Shown here in pieces: positions 44,140-53,257 of a stretch of DNA of 64,000 nucleotides. The stretch is from G963677915 sp963677915 (GTDB taxonomy: Bacteria; Bacillota; Clostridia; Lachnospirales; Vallitaleaceae): contig CAXXGE010000039.1 of the NCBI GenBank assembly GCA_963677915.2, positions 1 to 64,000 on the forward strand. Direction: 5' to 3'. A model generated the notes under the pieces. That model searched no databases, was not told where the DNA came from, and saw only the letters and a list, made by a program, of their open reading frames with translations. Made by a program: the position numbers and the translations under genes. Numbering within the stretch: the stretch's first letter is position 1; every line of letters starts with the position of its first letter.

Positions 44140-45090
44140 TTAGTTGCCTGCCGCTTGCTTCTGAACTCTTAGCCAAGCTTTGACAAGTTTATTGGCGATG
44201 AAGTAAATGATAGCCCACAGGAACAACAAGAACGGAAGCGCTCCACCCAGTTTCATATACTGGAAACCAGTGTTGTAGCCTGTCAGCGAAAGATTCATCA
44301 GCGTGTTGCCAGGGCCGCCTTTGGTCAGGGCAAAGATGATAGCGTATTCCTGTAGTGCTGCCATCAGCCTGAAAATCAGGGCAATGAAGATAAATGGCTT
44401 AAGCATTGGAAGTGTCAGTGTTTTGAATGTGAACCAAGCAGATCCGCCGTCAATTTTAGCGGATTCAAATGGTGATTTCGGCAGTGACTGAAGTCCTGCC
44501 AGCATAAGCAGCATGACGAAAGGGATATATACCCAGCAGTCGATCATGACGGCCGTACCAAGTGCCGTATCAGGCGATGAGGCCCACGGGAAGTTGTAGA
44601 GGCCGAAGATGTTTAGGAATTTTTCGACTATACCTACAGAGTTATTGATCATCAGCTGCCAAATAAGTGTTGCTATGACAGGCGCAATCATCAGAGGGAA
44701 AATCAGTACGATTCGGAGTGTTTTTGTGTACCGGTTCTCTTTCATCAAAAGAAGTGCGATACCCAGGCCAAGTGCCATTTCAAGTCCGGTTGACAATAGG
44801 CCGTATTGGGCTGTAACCCATACCGAATGCCAGAATTCCGTCGAGGCCAGTGTACTTGCCCAGTTCTGGAATCCGATAAATTTGAATCCTATTCGCGCGA
44901 ATGAATAGTTAGTCAACGAATAGAAAATAGCGGTTGCAAATGGAATCAGAATGCCGGCAGTAAGCAGCAATGATGGTAATATAATCAGGTATGGCCTGGC
45001 TTTTGTCCAAAATGGAACCTTGTTCAGATCCAGCTTTTCTATTTGTAAACTGGTATCGATTGTTTTACTCACAAGCAGTTCCTCCTTCAT
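44140..45090 (-). CDS. Sugar/polyol ABC transporter permease 1, MalF-like
   Basis: 316 residues with six membrane segments after a cytoplasmic N-terminal tail of about 30 residues. The EAA loop reads ESAKIDGGSAWFTFKTLTLP near 220. LTKGGPGNTLMNLSLTGYNTGF near 258 is characteristic of MalF/UgpA proteins. Separated from the binding protein gene by 133 bp holding a strong hairpin. Confidence 0.92.
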   Translation of the reverse strand: MKEELLVSKTIDTSLQIEKLDLNKVPFWTKARPYLIILPSLLLTAGILIPFATAIFYSLTNYSFARIGFKFIGFQNWASTLASTEFWHSVWVTAQYGLLSTGLEMALGLGIALLLMKENRYTKTLRIVLIFPLMIAPVIATLIWQLMINNSVGIVEKFLNIFGLYNFPWASSPDTALGTAVMIDCWVYIPFVMLLMLAGLQSLPKSPFESAKIDGGSAWFTFKTLTLPMLKPFIFIALIFRLMAALQEYAIIFALTKGGPGNTLMNLSLTGYNTGFQYMKLGGALPFLLFLWAIIYFIANKLVKAWLRVQKQAAGN

Positions 45091-45165
45091 AGAAATGTCT
45101 CCTTTTTCTTAAATCTCAAGCACGTTGTTGATAATAAATACAAGCACGATTGTATTCGATTTTAT

Positions 45166-45200
45166 AGTTATGGCAGGCGGTCAGACCGCCTGCCATAACT
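45166..45200 (-). other. Intercistronic hairpin after the binding-protein gene
   Basis: A perfect 15-bp stem (AGTTATGGCAGGCGG and its complement) with a 5-base loop, 24 bp after the binding-protein stop. The minus strand has no T run after it, so it is more likely an RNA-stabilising or partly terminating element that raises binding-protein yield over the permeases. Confidence 0.7.
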
Positions 45201-45223
45201 CACTGCAGATAATGGGTCATCAA

Positions 45224-46669
45224 TTATTCAACTTCTACGTCTGCTACGATCTCATCCATTTTAACTTTTAATGCGTTCATACCTTCTTCGACCGAAGCGT
45301 ATTTGCCTGCGACGATGTCCTGCAAAGTAGCAGCCCACTCTGTCGTAGTTTCGAAGAAATATGGTTGTGGCGTAAACTGGATTGTTGTACCGTCAACTGT
45401 GTCGGACATCGCTTGCGCATAACCTTCTGACAGTCCGAACACTTCCTGGAATTCTGCATTGTTGAATACAGATTGTCTTGGTGGGTCAACTGAAGCTGCA
45501 TTTATAGCAGCCCACAATTGATACTCAGGACCTGTGAAGTATTGCATGAACAACCAAGCAGCTGTCTTGTTCTTTGAGTATTCGTTCATAGCCAAAGACC
45601 ATGTCCAGAGGTTGGATTTGATTTCAGTTCTTCCTTCCGGCAATGGCGGTGCAACCCATGCAAGGTTTCCGGCTTCTTGGGAAGCGCCTTCAGGGTTTTG
45701 GAAATAACCGTTGCAGCTGGCGTCAAAGAGCATTGCAGCTTTTCCTGCGCCAAGGTCAGCACCTGCTTGATACCAAGTGTAGCTGGACCATGATGGTGAA
45801 CCACCTGCTTTGATCAGATCAACCCACATTTGAGTCATTTCTATTGCTTCCGGAGAGTTGACTTTTGATACGAGTTTTCCGTCTTCTACAGCAAAATCGA
45901 CTGCGCCGTAGTTGGAGTATGTTGTCATATAACCTGCATGAATCGTACCCCAGTTTCTAGCACCGCGGATAGCCAATGCGTATGTGCCTGGACCGCCGAA
46001 CTCATTGAGAGCTTTTGTAGCTTCAAGAAGACTCTTCATGTCTGTAGGAGCATCAATGCCATTCTCTTCGAAAACTTTGGCATTGTATGCAAGGTTGTTT
46101 GTTTCGAAACCAATCGGAAGTGCCCATTGAGGACCGGTGCCAACTTTATGACCAGCTACAAGGTCCCATTTGAGAGCGTCAACGATTTTCGGGAAGAAAT
46201 CATCCATGTTGTAATCTGCGTTTGTCATGTTTGGATCTTCGATGAATGGTGTCAGGTCTGCAACATATCCTGCAGGAGCATATTGCCAGATCTGGTATGC
46301 ACCTGTCATGAAGATGTCAGGATCGCCTGAACGCGAATTAAGTGCTACTGTCAGTTTGTCGAAATAGTTTTCCTCCGGTGTCAGAGCGTACTCGACATTG
46401 ATACCTGTAAGTTCTTCAAACTCTGGAATTTTTTCAATGATGCCATCCGCATATGTATGCTGGTTGAACATGACATTGATGGTAGAGCCCTTCGCCATAT
46501 CCCAGCTGAAACCTTCAGATGAACTAGAAGATCCGCCGCCGCTGCTGCTTCCTCCACTGGAGTCCCCGCCAGTTGTCGTGTCTGAATCGGCACCACATCC
46601 AGTAGTTCCAAACACGAGTGCAAGCGCCAGTACTAAAGCGATGATACTCTTGATCCGTTTTGTGATCAT
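45224..46669 (-). CDS. Sugar/polyol ABC transporter binding lipoprotein, family 1
   Basis: 481 residues. Signal peptide with lipobox GTTGC (Cys about 26), a Ser/Gly-rich tether of about 25 residues, then the family-1 extracellular solute-binding fold: GSTINVMFNQHTYADGIIEK, FEELTGINVEY near 85, DPDIFMTGAYQIWQY near 115 and YSKNKTAAWLFMQYFTGPEY near 360. Unusually Trp-rich. ATG 46669 has AAGGAGG upstream and is preferred to the farther in-frame ATG at 46726, which overlaps the promoter. First gene of the polyol operon, divergent from the AraC-type regulator. Confidence 0.9.
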   Translation of the reverse strand: MITKRIKSIIALVLALALVFGTTGCGADSDTTTGGDSSGGSSSGGGSSSSSEGFSWDMAKGSTINVMFNQHTYADGIIEKIPEFEELTGINVEYALTPEENYFDKLTVALNSRSGDPDIFMTGAYQIWQYAPAGYVADLTPFIEDPNMTNADYNMDDFFPKIVDALKWDLVAGHKVGTGPQWALPIGFETNNLAYNAKVFEENGIDAPTDMKSLLEATKALNEFGGPGTYALAIRGARNWGTIHAGYMTTYSNYGAVDFAVEDGKLVSKVNSPEAIEMTQMWVDLIKAGGSPSWSSYTWYQAGADLGAGKAAMLFDASCNGYFQNPEGASQEAGNLAWVAPPLPEGRTEIKSNLWTWSLAMNEYSKNKTAAWLFMQYFTGPEYQLWAAINAASVDPPRQSVFNNAEFQEVFGLSEGYAQAMSDTVDGTTIQFTPQPYFFETTTEWAATLQDIVAGKYASVEEGMNALKVKMDEIVADVEVE

Positions 46670-46700
46670 AATTTCTTCCTCCTTATTGATGTTTGAGTTG

Positions 46701-46713
46701 TGCACTTTGTGCA
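46701..46713. promoter_or_regulatory. Inverted repeat at the polyol promoter
   Basis: TGCAC-TTT-GTGCA, 12 bases past the -10 box; a second, looser GCAC/GTGC pair lies just upstream of that box. Possible binding sites for the divergently encoded response regulator or another repressor. Confidence 0.45.
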
Positions 46714-46724
46714 TCACATGTGTC

Positions 46725-46730
46725 ATTATA
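46725..46730 (-). promoter_or_regulatory. -10 box of the polyol operon
   Basis: Perfect TATAAT on the minus strand, 55 bases before the binding-protein start. The -35 region (TTTTTA) is poor, as expected if an activator is needed. Confidence 0.6.
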
Positions 46731-46849
46731 GCACCGTCCTTAGTGCATAAAAATGGACTGTGTTTCTAAAAACATCAATTTCATTGTTAATGTTTTATAC
46801 TAATACGTAAATATATTCTTGTTATTGTAAAAATGTTCGAATATACCAT

Positions 46850-46879
46850 TTGCATATGCCAATTTCTTTGTGCTATAAT
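46850..46879 (+). promoter_or_regulatory. Promoter of the divergent response regulator
   Basis: TATAAT at 46874-46879 with a weak -35 (TTGCAT, 18-bp spacer), 31 bases before the ATG. Confidence 0.6.
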
Positions 46880-46910
46880 GCTTTTAATGTTTGGATAGGG
46901 GGCACCGTTC

Positions 46911-48491
46911 ATGATCAAAGTACTGATTGCAGATGACGAATTATTGGTAAGAGTCGGTCTGAAGACAACCATAGATTGGGAAAAAAACGGCTTCACCATC
47001 GTCGGCGAAGCTGCAAGCGGCAAGGAAGCAGTCGAACTGTTCGACCAATGCGACCCGGATATATTGATCACCGACATCCGAATGCCGATTATGGATGGTT
47101 TGGAGCTGATTCAGACACTTCAGCAGAAAAAGCCCGCTTTAAAAAGCATCATACTGACCCATTACGACGACTTTAACTACGCGCATAAAGCCATCAAACT
47201 TGGAGCATCGGAGTATATATTGAAGCATAACCTTTCCTCGGATGAACTGCTTAAGATCCTGAACAGGCTATCAGAGGAAATCCGAAGCAAGCAGGCCATC
47301 AAGGAATTCGGTACTGCAGGCGGACAGGCAGTTTCCTCAGGACTGTCGATGGAGCACGTCCTTGAAATGGCCTATTTATCCGCCCTTGGGAAGCAGGATT
47401 TCAGCAAGCTGCTGGATCTTGATTCGATACATTTCCGGTTCGACCATTTCTTTGTGGCTTTTGGCAGATTCATCTACAACAGCGAAAAAGATGATGAGTT
47501 CATCGAGAGGAACCTTGTCAAGAATATGATCCGTTCCGTCATATCCAAAGAACAGGGTGACTGCACGGAAATCTATACAACTGAGCATCTGATTCTTTTA
47601 TACAATGTGAAGACTTCACCAGATGAAAGCCAGGCTTCGTTTGAAATCGTGACGACACTAAAGAAAAACATGCACCAGTATTTTGATATCGATATGGTGG
47701 TAGGTATCAGTGATGTTTCGACAGACATCAGCACCATACCCGCATTGATCGGACAGGCAAGAACTGCATCCGAGCGCTACTACTTCGACAGTTCAAGTAC
47801 CGTTTTCCTGAAAAGCGAACTGCCACCCATTGCCGAAGGTTATGCCAGCGTCGATTTCAATACGATAAAAAAACATATGGCCAACAATGACGAAACCAAA
47901 CTGCATGGCTATATCGAAGAACTGTTCAACATCGCTTTTCAGACAAACAACAAAGAGATTGTCCAGAAGCTGTTCATCGACTTGGTCAGTTATGCACGCA
48001 TCAGTTATGCAAATACGACAAATGAACCACCGACGGATGTCATTGAGGAGAAATTTAAGTACGGCACTTTTGACAAACTTGACACTTTCCAGTCCACCGT
48101 GCCATATATACTGGATGTCTATGATTTTATCCTCGAGGCCAAGTCCAACAGGAAAAAAACTTATTCGGCCGTCATCTCGAAGTCGATCGACTATATCGAG
48201 AAGAATTTCTTTCACAACCTGTCCCTTGAGGAAGTGGCCGATTATGCCGAGATCAGTAAGAGCTATCTCAGCCTCCTCTTCAAACAGGAGACAGGCATCA
48301 ACTTTTCCGAATACCTCACGTCGTACAGGATAGAGCAGTCCAAGAAACTGATAGAAACGACCAACTGCAAGGTTTATGAAATTGCAGACCAGGTCGGGTT
48401 CGACAACCCGTACTACTTCAGCAGGGTCTTCAAAGACCGCGTAGGACTTTCCTGCAAAGAGTACAAAAACAGGCACCACAGTCATGCGTAA
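46911..48491 (+). CDS. Response regulator with AraC-type domain, YesN-like
   Basis: 526 residues. REC domain with IADDELLVRVG near 6, phospho-acceptor ILITDIRMPIMDG near 52 and a C-terminal part of the receiver reading GASEYILKHNLSSDEL near 98 (Lys conserved). The DNA-binding end has LSLEEVADYAEISKSYLSLL and VGFDNPYYFSRVFKDRVG. Divergent from the transporter operon it probably controls; the cognate kinase converges on it from the other side. AGGGGG lies nine bases before the ATG. Confidence 0.92.
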   Translation: MIKVLIADDELLVRVGLKTTIDWEKNGFTIVGEAASGKEAVELFDQCDPDILITDIRMPIMDGLELIQTLQQKKPALKSIILTHYDDFNYAHKAIKLGASEYILKHNLSSDELLKILNRLSEEIRSKQAIKEFGTAGGQAVSSGLSMEHVLEMAYLSALGKQDFSKLLDLDSIHFRFDHFFVAFGRFIYNSEKDDEFIERNLVKNMIRSVISKEQGDCTEIYTTEHLILLYNVKTSPDESQASFEIVTTLKKNMHQYFDIDMVVGISDVSTDISTIPALIGQARTASERYYFDSSSTVFLKSELPPIAEGYASVDFNTIKKHMANNDETKLHGYIEELFNIAFQTNNKEIVQKLFIDLVSYARISYANTTNEPPTDVIEEKFKYGTFDKLDTFQSTVPYILDVYDFILEAKSNRKKTYSAVISKSIDYIEKNFFHNLSLEEVADYAEISKSYLSLLFKQETGINFSEYLTSYRIEQSKKLIETTNCKVYEIADQVGFDNPYYFSRVFKDRVGLSCKEYKNRHHSHA

Positions 48492-48508
48492 CGCTTCGCA
48501 AGCACGAA

Positions 48509-48562
48509 GCGCACCTCGAACATTCAACAAGCAGTTGATTTTTCGGGGTGCGCTCTTTTTTT
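48509..48562. terminator. Terminator between regulator and kinase genes
   Basis: Arms GCGCACCTCGAA and TTCGGGGTGCGC with a 21-base loop, then a T run on the plus strand. A smaller hairpin (GCTTCG/CGAAGC) directly precedes it. Confidence 0.75.
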
Positions 48563-48572
48563 ATTCCTTATG

Positions 48573-50348
48573 TTATTCTAAATTCACAGGCAGTTTGACC
48601 GTCACCTTGGTTCCAACGCCAACCGTACTTTCAATTGTCAGTCCATAGTCAATGCCGCAGAAGAACTTAATCCTCTCATCAATGTTCCTCACGCCGATTT
48701 CACTATACTTCCCGGCTTTCTTCTGATCTGCCTGGAGGTCCACAATCTGTTCATCCGACATGCCAACGCCATTATCTTCTATTTCAATAAATAAATCCTG
48801 TTCATCGCTAAAGACCCGCAGGATAATCTTACCTTGTTCCTCAGCTTCCTCAAGCCCATGAAAAATACTATTTTCAACAATCGGCTGGAGAATGAATTTG
48901 ATTGTTTTCAGGTCGTCCAGGTTGTCCGGCAGATCGAATTCCTCGTCAAACATATCGCCGTACCTGTATTTCTGTATCTGCAGGTAGGTCCTGACATTGT
49001 CGATCTCCTCCCGCAGCGGTACGATATCCCCACGCCTTGAGAAATTGTATTTAAGAAGATTGATGATTGCTGTCACCATTTTCTCAATGGTCTTTATGTT
49101 ATGAAAGGAAGCCAGCCAGCGGATCGAGTCCAGTGTATTGTACAGGAAGTGAGGATTAATCTGGGACTGCAGCACTTCATACTTCATATGGGCCCGCTGT
49201 TTTTCCACATCCTTGATTTTTTTGATAAAATACCGCAATTGGACCAGCATGTCGTTGAAGGTTGCTGCCAGCATGCCAAGCTCGTCCCTGCTCCTGACAG
49301 GTACATTGACTTCCAGGTTCCCTTCCATGACATCCCCCATGGCAGCCGACATTTCCGTAAGGGGTCTTGTAATCCAGTATGCCAGGAAATATGCCAGGAA
49401 TATGCCAGCCACCACCAGGATGCCGACGGTAATGAGGAGCGACCTGAGCATGGCCGTAATATTGTTGAGAATCTCATTCTTTGAATGGATTGCAATCAGT
49501 TTCCAGTCTGTATTCTTAACCGACTGGCTGATGATGATGCTGGGCTCTTTAAACACCGTGCCGTCGATCCGTATGTTGTCGTCACTCAACAATACCGGAT
49601 AATCTTTAATCACTTCATCAAAGTTGGTTATAATCGGGTAGTTGAACAGCGCGTTCCCGGCGCCGTCGATCAGCATAAGCTTGTAACCATTCTGTGTGGA
49701 AATCGTGCCAAGCATAGCTCTGAGGTTATCAAGGTTGATTTCCACGACGATCAGACCGTAATCTTTCTGCAGATTGTAATCATATATATGCCGTGTCATG
49801 AAAAGAACCCTGTTGCCCGTATCGCTCATTAAACTGCTGGAGTAATGTGTTACCCCCATCTCGTTGATATCATCCTCTCTAAGGAGATCGCCATACGTGG
49901 ATGTGAGTTCCTCCTCCTCCGCCAGCGTCAGCCTTGCACTCGACCAAACACTGTAGTTTTTACTGATGACATGGATATTTTTTATATACTCCTGGACTGT
50001 AATAGCATTACGCAAGATCGTGTCTATGTCCTCATCGCTGCCTGTATAATAATCGATCCTGTCCTTGATTTGCTCGTTGGAAGCAAGCAAAGTCGCTGTA
50101 TTGCTTATGGACGTCATGGTGAATTCCAGATTGTATTTGGTTTTATTCGATATTTCCAAAGAGTAGTTAATCTGTTGTTCTTCCAGCTTGTTGGCAAAGG
50201 GCATGTATACGAAGTATAGGAGTATGCCTGCAATGACAATGATAAAAGTCGCATACTGCATGAACAGTTTTGCCCGCATGGACAGACCGCTGAAATGCCT
50301 GTTCAATTCTTTATTCATCCGTTCCATTCGCTTCTTCTGTCTATCCAT
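48573..50348 (-). CDS. Sensor histidine kinase, YesM-like
   Basis: 591 residues: membrane segment near 30-50, a 250-residue extracellular sensor with a dCache-like feel (MLIDGAGNALFNYPI near 225), a second membrane segment near 305-325, HAMP (RPLTEMSAAMGDVMEGNLEV near 330), phospho-acceptor QSQINPHFLYNTLDSIRWLA near 395 and ATP site DNGVGMSDEQ near 527 with IGVRNIDERI near 553. Full-length, unlike the kinase at 16030. Convergent with its likely partner regulator at 46911 and 43 bp after the epimerase gene, so co-transcribed with it. Confidence 0.93.
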   Translation of the reverse strand: MDRQKKRMERMNKELNRHFSGLSMRAKLFMQYATFIIVIAGILLYFVYMPFANKLEEQQINYSLEISNKTKYNLEFTMTSISNTATLLASNEQIKDRIDYYTGSDEDIDTILRNAITVQEYIKNIHVISKNYSVWSSARLTLAEEEELTSTYGDLLREDDINEMGVTHYSSSLMSDTGNRVLFMTRHIYDYNLQKDYGLIVVEINLDNLRAMLGTISTQNGYKLMLIDGAGNALFNYPIITNFDEVIKDYPVLLSDDNIRIDGTVFKEPSIIISQSVKNTDWKLIAIHSKNEILNNITAMLRSLLITVGILVVAGIFLAYFLAYWITRPLTEMSAAMGDVMEGNLEVNVPVRSRDELGMLAATFNDMLVQLRYFIKKIKDVEKQRAHMKYEVLQSQINPHFLYNTLDSIRWLASFHNIKTIEKMVTAIINLLKYNFSRRGDIVPLREEIDNVRTYLQIQKYRYGDMFDEEFDLPDNLDDLKTIKFILQPIVENSIFHGLEEAEEQGKIILRVFSDEQDLFIEIEDNGVGMSDEQIVDLQADQKKAGKYSEIGVRNIDERIKFFCGIDYGLTIESTVGVGTKVTVKLPVNLE

Positions 50349-50391
50349 GCCATTTCTCCATTTCAGGTTGCTGTGATATGTCCAGTATACG

Positions 50392-51273
50392 TTAACACTT
50401 GCTGGTTTGGCAACTTAATGCCTGGCGTTCATCAAGGAGCTTTGTCAGCATTTCATTGACATCGCGAAGTTCCTTTTTCCACTCGGGATTGCCCACATAC
50501 CAGAATTCGGAAACGTAAAACCTGACACCCAGATTCCAGCCTTTTTCTATCATTCGGGAGAAGTCCACGTGGCCTGTACCATAAGGTATTTCCCTGAATT
50601 TTCCAGGCACGGTTTCTTTAAGATGCATGGAGGAAATATGCCCTCGCCCTGTCTCAAGGTCGTCGGCAGGGTCTGTATTGTACATGGCGGCTGCATTGGT
50701 GATATTGCCGGCGTCTGGATAGACCTGCAGGTATGGGGAGTCAATCAAGGTCACGTATTTCATCGCTTTTTCCACTGTGTTCATGAATTCCGTTTCCATT
50801 GTCTCAAAGGAAAGTATAATCCCCCGCTTGGCTGCCATCGCAACAGCCTTTTCCAGGTTCTCAGCGAACATCATCTTTGTTTCTTCCGTGCCCTTTTTGT
50901 AATAGACATCATAGCCTGCAAGCTGGATAATCCGTATTCCCAAATCGTCCGCCAGCTGGATTGCTTTTTCCATGATTTCCATGCTGCGCTTATTCGTGTC
51001 CGAATCGTCGCTTCCCATTGGAAATTTTCTGTGTCCGCTCAGGCACATGGAGCGTACCGGAATTCCCACTTCATACATGGTCTTCACCATTTCCATCCGC
51101 TCATCCAAGGACATGTTCAAACGTGCCAGCTTGTCATCCGTTTCGTCGACACTGATTTCAACAGTATCAAACCCTGCTTCTTTCGCTGCCTGCAGTTTTT
51201 CTTTCCATGTCAGCGTGGAAGGCATCGCTTTTTCGTACAACCCCAATAAATACGCTTTTTCTTTCTCGCCCAT
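50392..51273 (-). CDS. L-xylulose/L-ribulose 5-phosphate 3-epimerase-like (UlaE/SgbU family)
   Basis: TIM-barrel enzyme of 293 residues. Long stretches follow E. coli UlaE: LGLYEKAMP, FDTVEISVDETDDKLARLNM near 34, MCLSGHRKFPMGS near 75, IRIIQLAGYDVYY near 115 and the metal ligands in LQVYPDAGNI and GHISSMHLKET. Start at ATG 51273, with AGGAG seven bases upstream. Together with the LyxK-like kinase it would take L-xylulose 5-phosphate to L-ribulose 5-phosphate, but no 4-epimerase (AraD/UlaF) is in the window. A role as erythrulose-phosphate isomerase is an open alternative. Confidence 0.88.
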   Translation of the reverse strand: MGEKEKAYLLGLYEKAMPSTLTWKEKLQAAKEAGFDTVEISVDETDDKLARLNMSLDERMEMVKTMYEVGIPVRSMCLSGHRKFPMGSDDSDTNKRSMEIMEKAIQLADDLGIRIIQLAGYDVYYKKGTEETKMMFAENLEKAVAMAAKRGIILSFETMETEFMNTVEKAMKYVTLIDSPYLQVYPDAGNITNAAAMYNTDPADDLETGRGHISSMHLKETVPGKFREIPYGTGHVDFSRMIEKGWNLGVRFYVSEFWYVGNPEWKKELRDVNEMLTKLLDERQALSCQTSKC

Positions 51274-51420
51274 TACCTTTCTCCTCTGATCGTCATATTG
51301 CATATTGATAGATATTAACAATTATAGGCAAGGGACCAGGCCCGTTAAATGGACTGTGTTTTTATAATATACAATCTGATTTGATAGACTGAAAGATATT
51401 TTGAAAATATGAAAAATATT

Positions 51421-51499
51421 TTGGTGCCGGGGATGAGATGCGTATGCCGGGGAGGAAATGTTTTCCTCCCCGGCATACGCATCTCATCCCCGGCACCAA
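51421..51499. repeat. Family-1 complete nested palindrome
   Basis: A 79-bp near-perfect palindrome. Outer arms TTGGTGCCGGGGATGAGATG, inner arms CGTATGCCGGGGAGGAAA, and their complements in reverse order. Each arm thus has two TGCCGGGGA blocks. It lies between the epimerase and the divergent SulP gene, with no other gene in 51274-51592. Confidence 0.92.
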
Positions 51500-51517
51500 T
51501 AAAAAGCTTGCCGAACA

Positions 51518-51546
51518 CTGTATGCAGTATTATCATAGTGATGTAC
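51518..51546 (+). promoter_or_regulatory. Likely promoter of the SulP gene
   Basis: TTGCCG, 17-bp spacer, TATCAT; start of transcription about 40 bases before the ATG. Confidence 0.55.
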
Positions 51547-51592
51547 CGACAAACCACTCCATTCAACACTGCAAATAAATGAAAAGGAAACT

Positions 51593-53257
51593 ATGCTTAA
51601 TTTTAATCCAAAAATCCTCACCACAATGAAGAGCTACGACAAGACCATGCTGGCCAAAGACATTGGCGCCGGTATGATTGTAGCCATTATCGCACTCCCG
51701 CTGTCCATCGCCTTGGCAATCGCATCCGGAGTCGCACCTGAACAAGGCCTTTATACAGCCATCATAGCCGGATTCATCATATCGCTGCTGGGCGGCAGCA
51801 GAGTCCAGATCGGCGGCCCGACGGGTGCCTTTATGGTCATCGTCTACGGCATCGTCACGGAATTCGGGATAGAAGGCTTGACTGTCGCCACCCTGATGGC
51901 CGGTGCCATCATCTTCCTACTCGGTTTCTTCAAACTGGGAAACATGATCAAGTTCATCCCCTATCCCATCACAACCGGTTTTACATCAGGTATCGCCCTA
52001 ACAATATTCTCATCGCAAGTCAAGGATTTCCTGGGACTCGAGACGCCGGCCCTGCCTGCAGAGTTTTTGGAAAAATGGGCCATATACCTCGAACACATGG
52101 ATAGCATCGACTGGTCAACGGTATCGATTGGTATATTTTCCCTGGTTATTATCCTTTTCTGGCCAAATATTAACCGCAAGATCCCAGGCGCGTTCATAGC
52201 TCTTATTGTCACGTCACTCGTTGTGAAATTCACGGGTCTTGAAGTCGCTACTATCGGCAGCAAATTCGGTGAGCTTTCATCCAGCCTCCCAAAATTCGGT
52301 TTCCCCAGTATCAACGGTTCTATGGTACGAAGCCTGATTGGCCCTGCTGTAACAATCGCCATGCTAGGATCCATAGAGTCACTGCTATCGGCAGTCGTCG
52401 CAGACGGTATGATCGGTGGCAAACACCGTTCCAATACGGAACTGATGGCTCAAGGTTTAGCCAATATCGCCTCCGCACTCTTCGGCGGTATTCCCGCCAC
52501 CGGTGCCATAGCCAGAACTGCGGCCAACGTAAAAAACGGCGGAAGAACACCGGTTGCCGGTATCGTTCACGCCATTACGCTGCTGCTTATCATGCTGCTA
52601 TTTATGCCCCTTGCAAAAATGATCCCTTTGGCAACGCTTGCAGCTATACTTGTCGTTGTTGCCTACAATATGAGTGAATGGCGAAGGTTTCGGGACATGC
52701 TTAAGTCTTCAAAAGGCGATCTCTCTGTCCTTTTAATCACATTCTTCCTGACCGTTCTCGTCGACCTTGTCGTTGCCATCGAAGTGGGCATGGTGCTGGC
52801 CGCCTTCGTCTTTATGAAAAGGATGTCAAACGCCACCACCTTCAAGGAACTGGACATGGATGCGGCGGAAGAGCAGTACATCGGCGATGCAGGAGATATC
52901 GGCTCCAACGCCCTTATCGAAGCCCACAAGGAAATCCAGGTCTATGAAATCAACGGTCCGTTCTTCTTCGGAGCCGCCGATACCTTCATTGAACAGTTCA
53001 AGGACATCGACCGCAAGTCACAGGCAATTGTTATCCGCATGCGCCACGTTTCCATGATTGACGCAACCGCAATGAATGCGTTCAAGAGTGTTGTCAAACG
53101 CTGCAAGAAAAGACAGATTCCCTTATATATTTCAGGGCTCAAGGAAGAACTGGAAGATAAGCTGAAAAAAAGCGGCCTTCACCAAGAGATTGGATCAGAC
53201 CACTTCTTCAACCATGTTGACGATGCGATACAGTATCACGCGTCATTAAAGAGCTGA
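51593..53257 (+). CDS. SulP-family anion permease with STAS domain
   Basis: 554 residues: ten to twelve membrane segments, with the family's GLYTAIIAGFIISLLGGSRVQIGGPTGAFM block near residues 50-80 (given by position; key residues GGSRVQIGGPTGAF), IESLLSAVVADGMIGGKHRSN near 263, GGIPATGAIARTAAN near 300, then a cytoplasmic STAS domain from about 440 (VIRMRHVSMIDATAMNAF). Relatives carry sulfate, bicarbonate or dicarboxylates; no sulfate-assimilation gene adjoins it, so the substrate is open. Confidence 0.92.
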   Translation: MLNFNPKILTTMKSYDKTMLAKDIGAGMIVAIIALPLSIALAIASGVAPEQGLYTAIIAGFIISLLGGSRVQIGGPTGAFMVIVYGIVTEFGIEGLTVATLMAGAIIFLLGFFKLGNMIKFIPYPITTGFTSGIALTIFSSQVKDFLGLETPALPAEFLEKWAIYLEHMDSIDWSTVSIGIFSLVIILFWPNINRKIPGAFIALIVTSLVVKFTGLEVATIGSKFGELSSSLPKFGFPSINGSMVRSLIGPAVTIAMLGSIESLLSAVVADGMIGGKHRSNTELMAQGLANIASALFGGIPATGAIARTAANVKNGGRTPVAGIVHAITLLLIMLLFMPLAKMIPLATLAAILVVVAYNMSEWRRFRDMLKSSKGDLSVLLITFFLTVLVDLVVAIEVGMVLAAFVFMKRMSNATTFKELDMDAAEEQYIGDAGDIGSNALIEAHKEIQVYEINGPFFFGAADTFIEQFKDIDRKSQAIVIRMRHVSMIDATAMNAFKSVVKRCKKRQIPLYISGLKEELEDKLKKSGLHQEIGSDHFFNHVDDAIQYHASLKS

